NCBI RefSeq assembly: GCF_950023065.1
Contig: NC_088680.1
Coordinates: forward strand, 63,835,350 to 63,899,349
Origin: Planococcus citri
Lineage: Eukaryota; Arthropoda; Insecta; Hemiptera; Pseudococcidae
Direction: 5' to 3'
DNA length: 64,000 bases
A model generated the notes under the pieces. That model searched no databases and had not been told where the DNA came from. It saw nothing but the letters and a program-made list of their open reading frames with translations. Positions 21,360 to 32,674 of the stretch are shown in pieces (the stretch's first letter is position 1; every line of letters starts with the position of its first letter). The translations under genes and the position numbers were made by a program.

Positions 21360-22873
21360 TGAGTAAGAAATGCAAGCTTCGAAGAACAATTCAGACCAGT
21401 ATGATACCCCTGTGAGGCCACAATTGTTCTCCAGAGCTTATTCTTCATTCATATTTCGCCCCGTTCAATTTCAACCCCTAGCGGACCTGGGGGGGGTGTC
21501 CAAATTTTTGGTGCCCCCGATGGAGGGGTAGAATTTAATTTTTGAAGTCGAAAAAAATCGAGCAGTTTGCTTGAACCCTCAAGAACAGCTGTGCGAAATT
21601 TCAGCTCTCTAGAGAGCGTAGATCAAATTCATGTTTTTTCAAATTTTCAAAAAACTCGAGTCTGAGTTGAAGAAATTTCAGTCTATGTTTGACTAAATAC
21701 AAAATTTCGAAAAATTGTCGAAAAAATCTGAAAATTGGTAGAAGTGTCCCTCGGGGTTTAAATAGAATATTTCTTCAATATGGACCTGGGGGGGCATCAG
21801 TAAGGTATCTGTAGGGGGGTCCAAAACAATGGGGGGGGGGTCCATTTGGGGGGATAAATTTGAATTTTGAGGTCGAAAAAAATCGAGTTGTCTACTCAAA
21901 CCCTCAAGAACAGCTGTGCAAAATTTCAGCCCTGTGGGGGGCGTAGATCAAATTTCGATTTTTTTAAAAATCTTGATAAATGGTGAAAAGCCCTATTTCA
22001 GGGGGGAGGAAGGGGGTGGAGTTATAGGGTTATGGGTGGCAGCACAAACCAGCACAAACGAAGCACAATAGATACATCTATTTTTCTCTTTTCAAACTTT
22101 CGTCTAATCCCTTTTTTAAAATTCATGTCTACGGCCCCCCCACAAATAACCCCTCGATACCACAGGAAGGGGAGCAGCACAAACGAAAAGCTTTTCAGCA
22201 CAAACCAGCACAAACGTAGCACAAACGATTGACACCATTTCGGACCTCCTAGCTGAAAGTGGGGGGGCTCCCATGTCTAAAGCCCCCCCCAAAAGTTTTC
22301 TCAATTATCTCGGGAAGGGGGGCAGCACAAACGAAAAACTTTTCAGCACAAACCAGCACAAACGTAGCACAAACGACTGACACCATTTTGGACTTCCTAG
22401 CTAAAAGTGGGGGGGCTCCCATGTCTACAGCCCCCCCAAAAGTTTTCTCAATTATCTCGGGAAGGGGGGCAGCACAAACGAAAATCTTTTCAGCACAAAC
22501 CAGCACAAACGTAGCACAAACGATTGACACCATTTCGGACCTCCTAGCTGAAAGTGGGGGGGCTCCCATGTCTAAAGCCCCCCCCCAAAAGTTTTCTCAA
22601 TTATCTCGGGAAGGGGGGCAGCACAAACGAAAAACTTTTCAGCACAAACCAGCACAAACGTAGCACAAACGACTGACACCATTTTGGACTTCCTAGCTAA
22701 AAGTGGGGGGGCTCCCATGTCTACAGCCCCCCCAAAAGTTTTCTCAATTATCTCGGGAAGGGGGGCAGCACAAACGAAAATCTTTTCAGCACAAACCAGC
22801 ACAAACGTAGCACAAACGAATGGCATATGTTTGAAGTCCATCGGTGGGGGTGGGGGGCCGTGGACATGCACCT
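21360..22873 (-). repeat. Right arm of the foldback element
   Basis: It is the inverted complement of the left arm, with only scattered substitutions and C/G-run length changes in 21440-22030. It is about 300 bp longer because it holds five 147-bp units instead of three. Confidence 0.85.
22035..22820 (-). repeat. 147-bp subrepeat array, right arm (5 copies plus partial)
   Basis: CGTAGCACAAACG ends at 22227, 22375, 22522, 22671 and 22818, giving periods of 147-149 bp. Alternate units resemble each other most (for example TCTAAAGCCCCCC at about 22275 and 22570). This implies that a two-unit block of about 295 bp was duplicated. Confidence 0.9.
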
Positions 22874-22882
22874 AAATCGCCT

Positions 22883-23880
22883 GAATTGTTCAAATTTTGA
22901 TTATCAATGAAGTGACATCGAAATTGTGTGTGAACTCGTCGTTCTTGAGCATTCGGTGACATTTTTCACGACTTGGAATTACTAGTCAGAAATCAGTTTC
23001 AAAAATGGAAAAAATAGCTATCTCTCGACCAAACCAGCAGATTACGAACGATGGGAAAGGCTCCTTGGACCAGCAAGCGACGGTGTTAATAAAATTGCCT
23101 AACCAGTTTGCCGTAAATACGATGCGCATTTTTTTTTTTTTTTTAGAACCAAATTTGGGGACGAATTGAATGGAAATTTTGGCCATGAGTGTTTTTGGAG
23201 GCTGAAAATTAATTTATGGTGTCAGATTTCCACCATGGTGTTTGCCTCTGCTACTGTACTAGAAATCGCGTATTTTCAATCCCAAAATCGGACCAAGAAA
23301 TTGTTTTCAAAAAGTGCATTTTTAATGACGCTTTCTGACTAATTCCAGGTCACTGAGCACTGATATCGAAATTGTGAGTGTACTCGTCGTTCTTGAGAGA
23401 GTTGAAAGTTTTCGGGAGGAACAGAATTGTTTTGGAAAATATCGAACATAATTTTGTTTGAAAAAAGAGTATTTTTTCATAACAAAGTAGAAATGTTTTA
23501 ATGAAGGAGTGACCGAGACCTGAAAATCTATTTTTAAAGCTATGGATTTTTGATTATGATCGGTTTTTATCAGAAGGTCTAAAAGTACTTCAAAAGTCAA
23601 AACATTGTGAAATCCCTGAAAATGTTGATAACTGGCCAGTTTTTTTTCCAAAATTTTCAAAAGTTTGATGAAATGTTAAAAAAGTATTCCTAAAATGACC
23701 TTCCGGCGCCCCCCCCAAATCTCTCGAAAGTCAGATGCACAGGCCCAAGAATTAATCGCAAAATTTTGATTTTTTTGAAGTTTTCAAAAGTCAGCGTCAC
23801 ACAGTTCAACGTCTTGAAAATTTCGAACAGACCTTCTGCATCAAAATCGTTTATGTCAGAAATTCCTTCGATCATTTTTT
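22883..23880. repeat. Spacer with a direct repeat; no gene
   Basis: ATCGAAATTGTG(T/A)GTG(A/T)ACTCG followed by TCGTTCTTGAG occurs near 22916 and 23362, about 446 bp apart, in the same orientation. A 112-codon minus-strand frame here is AT-rich and unsupported. Confidence 0.4.
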
Positions 23881-26329
23881 ATACCTAGGATATTCTTTTT
23901 ATTGTTTAAATCACAAATCTTTGAAACACAGTCATGTAAAAGATGAGCATCAAAAACATTCGGCATTTGTTACAAAAAAGACATCCACCTGCATTAAAAA
24001 AGAGGAAAGATTACTAGAAAGAAGGAAATGCTGCGAAATTTCCAATGTTCCTCTTATCGCTGCGAGAGAAATAAATTTGCGAATCGAAAGAAAACTAAAA
24101 TTAAATGAAACTCATTCTTCGTCGTCTTGAGCTAAAAAAATTAATAATGAATTTCGACGACGAATCTCGCAAACTCTGCGAAATATCCGAGGGTGACGTA
24201 AAAATTGAAAATTTTCGAATCACCGAACAACAATTAAACGAGGCGGGATCGTGTTTCAAAAAACTTATTTAATTTAAAACCAATATCTACCTTTCGGTAA
24301 TATGATTCGGTTTTATTAATCTTCGTCGACCTTTCCATCGAATTTCTTTTTGTTTTCCTTTTTAGCTTTCGCAAATATAGAAAACTTTTATAAACCAGAT
24401 TGCGTCCCGTATTACTTTATCCTTATTTCTTCTTCCTTTTTTTTAAAACTCAATTTCGTATTGAAAAAGAGAAGTCTCAACTGTTGATAAGTGAGGTAAA
24501 AGAGAGCGAGGAGTATTAAAACAGATAGCGAAGTAAATGACGTTGAGTAATAATACGTTCTGTTTCGAAAACGTGAAAAGAAAGCCGAATGTCATAAAAT
24601 CAATTTAATTGAAAGCAACATTGTTTAGAGCAAATGGCGAACTTTTTTCCTCTCGATGTGAAACTGAATGGTGTGTTTTTATTTTAAATGTGACATGTGC
24701 ACTTCATTGTTTCTCGTCACACAGCCTATACAAGTCGACTCTCTTTCTCTTCAGGTAATTCAGTCCATTGGCCTTTTTGCACGAATTGCCTCGGCAATCA
24801 CGTCTATTGACTTTGAAGGGTCTGTTCGTGTTCATTGCAAAACGTACACAAGGTATCCAGAGAGTTCGATATTTCTATTTCGAAGATTAAAAAAAAAAAA
24901 AGGAAACAGAAAACAACTTGCTAAAAAAAAAGCCTATAGCGTATCGTCGAATAGATTTCTAGTTTAAATATTTCTCCATTCGAATAGCAAAATGGATAAA
25001 GTTCAATGACAAGATGTTGACCTATAATTAAATTTCAACCTTTTGTCACCACAATGAGTAAATTTCACGGAATTTTAACGAGAGCACACCTTGAACGAGT
25101 TCGTTCATCGCGTTTGATTGGCGCGTCATGCAGTTTATCAAGTTTTTAACGCTTCAACTCGCTGCTAGAATTAAATTTACAATTCTGATCTGGCGCAACT
25201 TGAAACTTATAACTGCTGCCGATGTTCATAAAAGCACGGCTAATTTAAAGTTGTAGAAAATTTCGAATAATTGAACACAAGAGGTCGCGTGTTGAAATTC
25301 GCCGAGATGACACGATGAGGTGAAGGTGTCAGTGGGGGGTTTCTGTGAAGAAATCTCAACTCGAGCTGTCATTATAGCTGTGTCCAAATGCGTTTCATTA
25401 ACCGCGAACAATGTTAACCAAAAATTCATTCAAACATTTCGTATCACGATAGTATAACTAGAAGTATTTACGCAGGGAGGATTTTTTTTTTTAAATTGAA
25501 CTGAACCAAGTCTTGATAAATTTTAAAAATGTGAATACTTCAGAGGGAAAATGATCGAATAACGTTTTTAATCCAATTTGATATGATTAAGTACATTTAA
25601 TCAGAACCTGTGTAATCGGATCTGATTGATCTGACCAGATTTTAATCAGAGTTTCTGACCATTTTTTCACAAAAAGTTGCATTTTCTAAAAAACTGTGAG
25701 GTGAGAAAACCTTTTTTTTAGCCCAATTTCGGGCTTGAAAATGGACCATTTCCGACAGAAGCGATCTAACACAGGAAATGAATTTGTCGTCTCGAAAAAC
25801 ATACTCTAACCCAAATTTCGACTCGATCTGCAAAAAAATGCATAAAAACTAACCACCTTTTGCATTTTTTTCTATTTTCAAAAAAAAAAAAAAAAAAGAA
25901 TGAAAGGTATTTTTCAACTAAGTAGGTAAGTACATAATTTGAGAACGATTTTTTTTTCTCAAAAAATTTCATTTTCTTGAAAACTGAGAATTGAGCTGCA
26001 ATTTAGACATCATTTTCGTGCTCAGAAACCTCAAATTGATCAAATGTTACAAAAAATGTACTTTTCAAAATTCCAATAAAAAGTTAGCAATATTCTGACA
26101 TCTTGAGTAATACTGATGATTCCAAAAATCGATTCAATCTCGATTGATTTCAAATGATCGAACGTGTTTGAAATGAAAAATCGATTTTATAACTTCAGAG
26201 TTCAGAAACAGACTTCCAGATCAAAACTCGATTATGATGGAAAATCGATTAATCGAACTCCGAGAATCGATTCGTTTGTGATTTTTAATCTTATTCCAGT
26301 CAAACATGTTCAAAATGAATATTTTGCAT
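23881..26329. other. No gene recognised
   Basis: AT-rich DNA with A and T runs (for example about 24887-24901 and 25881-25896). Frames of 69 and 99 codons at 23921-24130 and 24668-24967 have no recognised similarity and no convincing splice context. GATC words appear around 25540-25640. Confidence 0.45.
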
Positions 26330-26415
26330 AATAAAAATTTATCAATTTACTAAATTACTGATAATTAGGTAATGTTTGGTAAATTACTGGTAATTTGGTA
26401 ATGCTTGGTAAATTA
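26330..26415. repeat. Short tandem repeat of GGTAAATTAC words
   Basis: GGTAATGTTTGGTAAATTAC is followed by TGGTAATTTGGTAATGC and TTGGTAAATTACC. This is a small local array with a period of about 16-30 bp. Confidence 0.6.
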
Positions 26416-26423
26416 CCCACTAA

Positions 26424-27100
26424 TTAAATTTTCAAAAATCTACCAAAAATTGAAAAATTCAGTTTCGTACTTACATGAAGGTTGAAATTCATCATGACTT
26501 TTGATCTATTTTTTGCATGCTCTCTCGCTTCAGCTTTGTTCAATTCAAAATTTTTCTGTTGTTTTGGGTACCTTGTCGTTCGCCAATGAAGTTTCTGACT
26601 TTTCAATCGAAATGCCAGTCGTACAAATTTTTTTTAGATTGGTGAAAAATTCATGAAATCTGTTTTCATTCTCCTAAATACTGAAAATGGGCTCTTCTAT
26701 TTCAGGTTTCCAATCAGGCTTTTCTCCAATCCCAAAATGTCTCAAAATTAGAGAGTAAAGTAAATTTTAACCTTCCAATAATTCATTTTCATTGGTTAAA
26801 ACTCTGTGCAAACACTGAAAGCTTTAGAGTTACTCAAAACCGCTTGAAATCATTTTCAATCGATTCGGAGAGTCTAAAATGGAAAGCGCACCAATTTCAG
26901 CTTTCTTGGTCAATTTGGTGAAATTTTGATTTTTTCTTCATTTTTGCCCCACATTTACTTAATGTTTAAAAATTCACCAAAAAATTGAAAAATGCACTTC
27001 AGCGTCTGAAATTTTGTTTGGTGATGTATTTTTGCCTGCTCATTCGATTTAGCTACGTCCAGTTCAAAAATTTCTCTGCTGTTGACCAAAATTGAAGAAA
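26424..27100 (+). repeat. Dispersed family (TGGAGGCTCCA / GCATGCTCTC family), plus orientation
   Basis: Two partial copies are visible. Diagnostic phrases in order are CAATCGATT, TTTCAGCTTTCTTGGTCAAT, GGTGAAATTTTGATTTTTTC, AAAAATTCACCAAAA, AATGCACTTCAGCG and TTTTTGCATGCTCTCTCGCT. The stretch 26500-26760 closely parallels 43870-44120. It is non-coding. Confidence 0.65.
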
Positions 27101-28490
27101 ACAACAATTTGGGAAAGTAAGATCAACTAATTTTTCAGTTTTCAACCCACACAAAATTCTTTTCAAGATTGTACTTATAGAATTTATTATTTTAGTTAAT
27201 TTTGAGCATAAATTGCTTTCTCAGACCCTTCTATGGATACTTATACTCAAAGTACCTACATATTAGGAAATATAAAAGGTATCTAGATATTCGAGCTAAT
27301 CTCATTTAAAACTTAAACACCGAATGGAATTCGTGATCGGTTAATTTTCCATGAATCTATCACGTTGCAAAATTTATTTTTATCTTCTTCGATAAAACAT
27401 GGCGACAAAATAAGAAAAAATACGCAACATTATAAGACTCAAACACGTATCCTTTTTTTTTTCGGTTGTTTAATTGAAAATGTATCGCGTTACGAACAAT
27501 AAACTACGTGCGAGTACACGCAGGTATAGGTAGGTATCCAACATCTATGTAACAAATCCCCAAATAAAGCAACGTGAATCGCAAGGAAAAAGTTATTAAC
27601 TCGGAAAGCTGGATGGAAAAATTGTTCGTCGATCGTAAAAACTTGAGAAAAACGCGTTCAATTAATTACATTACACCCTGTTTATAGGTAAACACATAAC
27701 GCTGTTGGAATACCTACTCGTATATAGGTATACGTGCCAGCGTGTTGGTGGGCAAAAGAATGAAAGAAAATGGCAATTCTAAATTGAAAAATCGGTCAAG
27801 TCTGTGGGAATTTTATAGGTAAAGGCGTTCGTAGACATTTTGTGATTGAAACGTACAAGAGGAAAATAATTTTTAATGAAAAATCGAAATTGAATTTGAA
27901 AAGCTTTCAGTCTAAAAGAAGCGTTTATATGGTTTATCTTTTCTCATTCATAAATCATTTCTAACAAAAGGATACATACGCGTTGCCGGAATTTCCTTAT
28001 TACTTTTCTTCTGGATGGAATTCGACGATGAGGCGATATTTTTAACGCACGAGAATATCCTGCATACGATTCTTGGCTCGTAAACGGAATAGAGATGAAC
28101 GAATATTTAGAATGTAACGTGTATAAACGTTAATTTTGATTTTTTTTTTCTTCGCCGAACCTTTGCAGTGCTGTGTGGTTCGTTGTGTATTTATAAGTGA
28201 AGCGAAAAGATGAAGATTTTTGTAACATCGTGTACATGTATAAAAAATGGTAATCGCGAAACAAACGCGGAATTGCTCATTCTTACACTTTTGCTGTTGT
28301 TTTTATTATTTATTACTATTGTTTTCGAATTGCGGTAAATTTATCTGTATAGGTTTTGTTTTTATTTACGCTTTGAGAGGCGGAATTACTGAGTGTAAAT
28401 CGACGATAGAGCATCGAACCTATCTCTTGTGTTGACCATATTGCATACAAATTGTGTACTTTAATATACACTAAGCCAAGTTCAGAGTCC
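27101..28490. other. No gene recognised
   Basis: AT-rich DNA, comparatively free of the repeat families seen elsewhere. The 62-codon frame at 28247-28435 has no recognisable similarity. This could be intronic or intergenic single-copy sequence. Confidence 0.45.
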
Positions 28491-28499
28491 ACAGAGTCT

Positions 28500-28680
28500 T
28501 TTATTTTGAAATTGTATCCGATTTTCGATAATTCAGAAAGAAAAGATCGGATCTGTTCAGATCAGAAAATCGTTATTATATTCCCAAAGGAAAATGATTA
28601 AAAGTCTGACCTGATCAAATTTAATCTGAAGTGACCTGATCAGATTCAATCATTTTTCGCTAGGATCCATCACATCAGTA
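28500..28680. repeat. GATC-rich degenerate repeat
   Basis: TCGGATCTGTTCAGATCAG, TCTGACCTGATCAAATTTAA and TGACCTGATCAGATTCAATC belong to the TCTGATCAGA-type repeat that recurs at 40050-40360 and 45810-52250. Confidence 0.6.
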
Positions 28681-28719
28681 CCAATAAAGAGACCAAATAG
28701 CCTGTCCCCACACATAGAT

Positions 28720-29190
28720 TGTGAACAGTTTCGTTCGAACTGTTTTCAGCAGTTCTGTAGCCTCCCCAACAAAATTTTGCAAATTGAAATTCTCATAAAA
28801 TTTTTCTAATCTGACTAATGACGATTTAAGGCAGTTTTAGAGCTTCCAGAAATATTTTTAATAATTCTTGTTTCTTAAAAAGTTTGAAAAAAGTGTTGAA
28901 ATGAACTTTTAAGCTTGAACATACCCAGGGCATGTTGTTGATTTACTTAATGGATTTAGCCATTTCATTTTTGAAAATTTGAGAAATATTCAGTTCTGAA
29001 CCGACAGAAAGTATATGGCTAGAGACTTCAGAACAAGCTTGAAACTTCCTCTCTTCCTCCAATCGACTTGTAGTGTTAGAATAGGGGGAGGGGTTGAAAT
29101 AGATCTCAGTTTGCCAGTAACTCTCTGCTGGAGGCCATAGAACTCCTCAAAATGGTTTCAAACCATTTCCAATCAATTTGCGTTTCCCCA
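28720..29190. repeat. Diverged dispersed-family remnants
   Basis: GTTTTCAGCAGTTCTGTAGCC and, further on, CTCAAAATGGTTTCAAACCA followed by TTTCCAATCAATTTG correspond to the CTCAAAATAGTTTTAAACC module next to the TGGAGGCTCCA motif at 39850-39900. Edges are not clear. Confidence 0.45.
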
Positions 29191-29194
29191 AGTG

Positions 29195-29475
29195 ACAACG
29201 AAAAACGCGATCCGCTAGCGAAAACGCTGGCGGATAGCTAGTTTGTCCTAAAAAGTCGCTAGCGTTTTCGCTTTTCGCCATTAAAAATGCTATCTGGAAC
29301 TCTTTTCACATGGCGGAAATGACAGCGGATAGTGAAACCGCTACTGACAGTTTTTATCACAGAGCATTTTTGAGGGCAAAAAGCAAAACCGCTGGCATTT
29401 TTGAGAGCGAAAAGCAAAAACGCTATTTCAGGTATTAATTTACTTCAGCATTTCGCGTTTTCGCTAGCATTTTTG
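29195..29475. repeat. CGCTAGCGAAAACGCT repeat island
   Basis: Palindromic cores CGCTAGCG, together with GAAAACGCT and AGCGTTTTCGC, recur in both orientations about every 20-60 bp. Examples lie near 29212-29230 and 29257-29275. The phrase CCTAAAAAGTCGCTAGCG is repeated at 30607-30624. It could fold into several hairpins and has no coding potential. Confidence 0.65.
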
Positions 29476-29731
29476 TGATACATGTTAGAATTTGGAATAG
29501 TTTAGCTACGAAAACATCTTTTAACATTTTGCTGTTGAATTTTTCGCGAAAAGGAACTTGAATTAAATAATTAATTCTAAAATGGATTTCAATTTAGAAG
29601 GTTGAAAAACATTTATTTTGATGCTTCATTCGACAAAGTTGAAAAATTTCATTTTTTTTTCGTCTCCCTCCCTAAAAAATTTCATTTTTTCTCCATCTCC
29701 CTCCCTGAAGATTGAGTCTTTAGTATGGGAT

Positions 29732-30185
29732 TAGTGTTGTATCCGATTATAATCGATTATGAAAATAATAGATTAATCAAGGTGAAATGTAATGTAAATG
29801 CGATTTTTCTGATAATCAAGGATGAATTAATCGATTATTTTGACAAAAAATCGCACATCCAATAATCGCATGTTCAGTTTTTTTGGCAAAATTTTTCAAT
29901 AATTTGAATAAGTTTTCTGCAAAGAGTTGGATTTTTAGGCATGAAAAATCAAAATGAGAGGTACTTTTTGAAAAATATTTCGTTATTTTATGAAAATGAA
30001 AGTAAAATCAAAAATTTTGTGGAAAAATGGGTCCAAAATACAAAAAAACGTTGTATTTTTGCATGATTTATTCCAAATTCCGATTATAATCGATTATTTT
30101 TGAACGATTAATTCAGACAGCAATTATTTTTTGTCGATTAATTTTTTTGCAATTATTTTAAATAATCACATTTGATACAACACTA
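29732..30185. mobile_element. 454-bp hAT-like MITE
   Basis: The ends are TAGTGTTGTATC and its exact reverse complement GATACAACACTA. The 8-bp flanks TATGGGAT (29724-29731) and TTTGGGAT (30186-30193) match at seven of eight bases. Short TIRs starting TAG with 8-bp duplications are typical of hAT elements. The interior is AT-rich with self-complementary GATTATAATCGATTA words near both ends. It has no transposase. Confidence 0.75.
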
Positions 30186-30555
30186 TTTGGGATAAAAATA
30201 CATACCTATATTTTTTTAAAAAATATTTCACTTTCATAAACATATCACATACTGTTCAAACACATCTCAAAAAATCAGAATAATTATTGGCTACAGATAC
30301 ATATATTTGGGTGGATAAATTTCTCAAAATTGATCAAAAAAAATTACCTCCCTGAATGAGGATCGATTGCCATATATGCTTAATTTAATACCAATTTCTA
30401 AACCTGGACTAGTGGTGTACTCCTGTAAATGAAGTTGACAAACATCCCTTACAACAGTACCAGATACGCGGGGTAGGAGGAGATCAGCAAGAACCAAAGA
30501 CATCCCAGAGTTACTTGTTCCAGCTACACATTACCCCCTACAGTGAATAGCATAC
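30186..30555. other. No gene recognised
   Basis: AT-rich spacer between the hAT-like MITE and the repeat preceding the reverse transcriptase fragment. Nothing else was recognised. Confidence 0.4.
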
Positions 30556-30559
30556 CTTG

Positions 30560-30650
30560 TAGAGCGGATTCGCTATTCGCCAGCGAAAACGCTATAGTGA
30601 AGTGGTCCTAAAAAGTCGCTAGCGAAAACGCTCTCATATTTTGTCACTAG
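30560..30650. repeat. Second CGCTAGCGAAAACGCT island
   Basis: CGCCAGCGAAAACGCTATAG and CCTAAAAAGTCGCTAGCG repeat the motif of 29195-29475. It lies directly upstream of the reverse-transcriptase fragment, so the retroelement's 5' junction is at or just after this repeat. Confidence 0.6.
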
Positions 30651-30672
30651 GGTCAAAAATAGGGTACCTAAC

Positions 30673-31668
30673 GTGAATTTTGGGCTTATAGAATACAATA
30701 TCGATGACAAAGACCTGCAAATAATCAAGAACCTGTACTGGGAGCAAAGCGCTAACATCAAGATTGGAACTGAGTACTCAGAGAACGGATGTGGAATAAA
30801 GAGAGGTGTGAGGCAAGGATGCCCCCTCTCACCCAGATTGTTCAATGTGTATGCAGAAGAAATAATGAGGGAAGCGCGAATCGAACGAATGGGATTCAAG
30901 ATCAAGGGCAAGAGAATAAATGAAATAAGCTATGCAGATGACAAAGTGATCCTTGCTGGGACAGAAGCAGAGATGCAGAAAATGATCGACCGAATCAACA
31001 GTGCAGGATTAAAATACGGAATGAAAATAAATGCAGGCAAGACCAAGGTGATGAGATTTACAAAAGGAGATGATAAAGTGGTCAAAATCAACATCGGATC
31101 ACAAGAAATTGAAAATGTAAACCAATTCAGATACCTTGGAGCGCTGATAAACAATGATGGCAGAGATAATAAAGAAATTAAATCACGGATTGGAATGGCA
31201 AAAACCGCTTTCAATAACCTTGCCAATGTGCTGGGAAATCGAACGATGAGTATAGATCTGAGGAAGAGAATTATGCGATGCTACGTATGGACTGTTCTGA
31301 AATATTCCTGCGAAACATGGACCATGAGTGCAGAATGCGAGAACAAAGTATCCGCTTTCGAGATGTGGTGCTATCGAAGGCTACTACGAATCTCATGGAA
31401 GGACTTCATTACCAACAAGGAAGTATTAGCAAGAATAGGAGAGGAGCGGAAAGTCGTAGTTGAAGATATCAAAACTAGAAAGCTAAAGTATTTAGCTCAT
31501 AAAATACGAGAAAACGGTATTTTCATGCTAGCGGTACAGGGGAAAATCCAAGGAAGATCGACGAGAGGGAGGAAACGATCGGAGCTGTTAACAACAAACT
31601 CACCAGCCAACTCTCCCTGTAAGACCCTGAAAGAAACGATCAGATACGCTAGATACCGGCTAATATAG
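30673..31668 (+). pseudogene. 5'-truncated non-LTR retrotransposon reverse transcriptase
   Basis: This open frame of 331 codons has no genuine start: the first codon is GTG and homology appears to begin mid-domain. It encodes the C-terminal two-thirds of a LINE-type reverse transcriptase, the enzyme that copies element RNA into DNA at a nick. Visible motifs are RGVRQGCPLSP (residues 44-54), the catalytic YADD (87-90), GLKYGMKINAGKTK (112-125) and FRYLGALI (152-159). A C-terminal FEMWCYRRLLRISW (229-242) and TRGRKR block is typical of such elements. The fingers region, the first catalytic Asp motif and the endonuclease are missing, so it cannot act alone. The frame is otherwise uninterrupted, which suggests fairly recent insertion. 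The last 30 residues look degenerate relative to the family. I cannot assign a clade with confidence. Confidence 0.9.
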
Positions 31669-31722
31669 ATGGACATATACGCTATCTCCTGTAAAGGAGC
31701 GTGACTACGACGACGACGAGAT
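31669..31722 (+). other. 3' end of the retroelement with CGA-repeat tail
   Basis: Downstream of the stop the sequence runs through CGCTATCTCCTG to CTACGACGACGACGAG. A trinucleotide (CGA)n tail, rather than poly-A, appears to mark the element's 3' terminus near 31720. Confidence 0.55.
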
Positions 31723-32674
31723 CATTGTGGAAAAATTTTGGTTTTTTGCCCTTTTTAGTTCAAGTTTGATTTGACTTTATCTGAGATTGATCTAAACCCC
31801 GAATCGGTTGCTTTCACCTATTTTTGCTCACAAAAGACATATTCACAATTAGCTGATAAATTTTGAACCAAACATGGCCTTCTCTGCAGATTTATTTAGC
31901 TCAATTGCCAATAAATTAAAACATCCCAAGTAAGTATAGGTAATTAGGTATCTTGGTTGTGAAGTGCGTGTTTACCGCCAAAGGATGGCTAAAACTGCAG
32001 ATAGTCTCAAAAAAGGAAGAAGTCGCCAAAGCAATGAAGCAAAATAATTGTAGAGATTACTTAAAAAACTGGAGCATAAAGTGCACAAGGTCATTACTGA
32101 AAACATCACATACTCGTAATTTGTCAGTAATGCCTGGAACTACCGACTTAGATCTCATGGTACTTGTATAAAGTTGGCCATACTACAAAATGCAATCCAC
32201 AATCCAGTTTAGTGAAGAGAACGATGAGAATCATTGGTGATAGGTTGAGAGTGAAAATCATTCAAAATGCAGAAGAATTTAAGTAAACCTACCATGGGTG
32301 GCATAAATATGCCAAACAGGTTGAGAATGAAATTAACAACATGCCAACTCGGCGTAGCAGATGACATAACATGCATGCCTTACTAGTACCTGTATGCACT
32401 GCACAAATGCCAAATTCGAATTGCAAAAGCTCTGAGACGAACAAAGGACTGGTGATATCCCCTCCATTACGTTAGAAGAGACATTTAAAAATAAAATGGA
32501 TCCTAAAAAACTCATTGTTGATAAAAAAAAAGTTTTCACCAGACAGTGTCTGTTCTCAAAATGGCACAGATGAGGCAATCATTGAAATTTTATAGCTACC
32601 AAAAATGCACTTTTGCATGCTCTTTTGTTTAACTACGTTCGGTTTAAAAAAAAAATTTTCACCAGTTGAGATAT
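31723..32674. other. No gene recognised; possible decayed sequence
   Basis: A 72-codon frame at 31953-32171 and surrounding sequence to about 32420 are less AT-rich than the flanks and look like decayed coding or element sequence, but I recognise no family. At about 32590-32650 a piece of the dispersed family (TTTTGCATGCTCTTTTG) is present. Confidence 0.35.

Larger units (their letters stand above)
19045..22873. mobile_element. 3.8-kb foldback-type element with 9-bp duplication
   Basis: The ends are AGGTGCATGTCCACGGCC (left) and its exact reverse complement (right). AAATCGCCT flanks both sides (19036-19044, 22874-22882). Because the TIR and flank share bases, an alternative reading is a 7-bp duplication AATCGCC with ends TAGGTGCATG. 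The two arms are near-identical for over 1.2 kb and would fold into one very long hairpin. Kilobase TIRs made of direct subrepeats with a 9-bp duplication resemble Drosophila FB and some Mutator-like foldback elements. No transposase frame is present. The long frames over it are translations of the tandem repeats, not genes. Confidence 0.85.

Noticed and set aside
22249..22871. Several 99-134-codon frames on both strands
   Set aside because: They are the same repeat translation in the opposite arm. No start context, codon bias or domain supports them.
23322..23660. A 112-codon minus-strand frame
   Set aside because: AT-rich, with no recognisable domain, overlapping the local direct repeat and lacking splice or conservation evidence.
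30573..30911. A 112-codon minus-strand frame over the reverse transcriptase
   Set aside because: It is a shadow of the retroelement's coding strand, which carries the real motifs.
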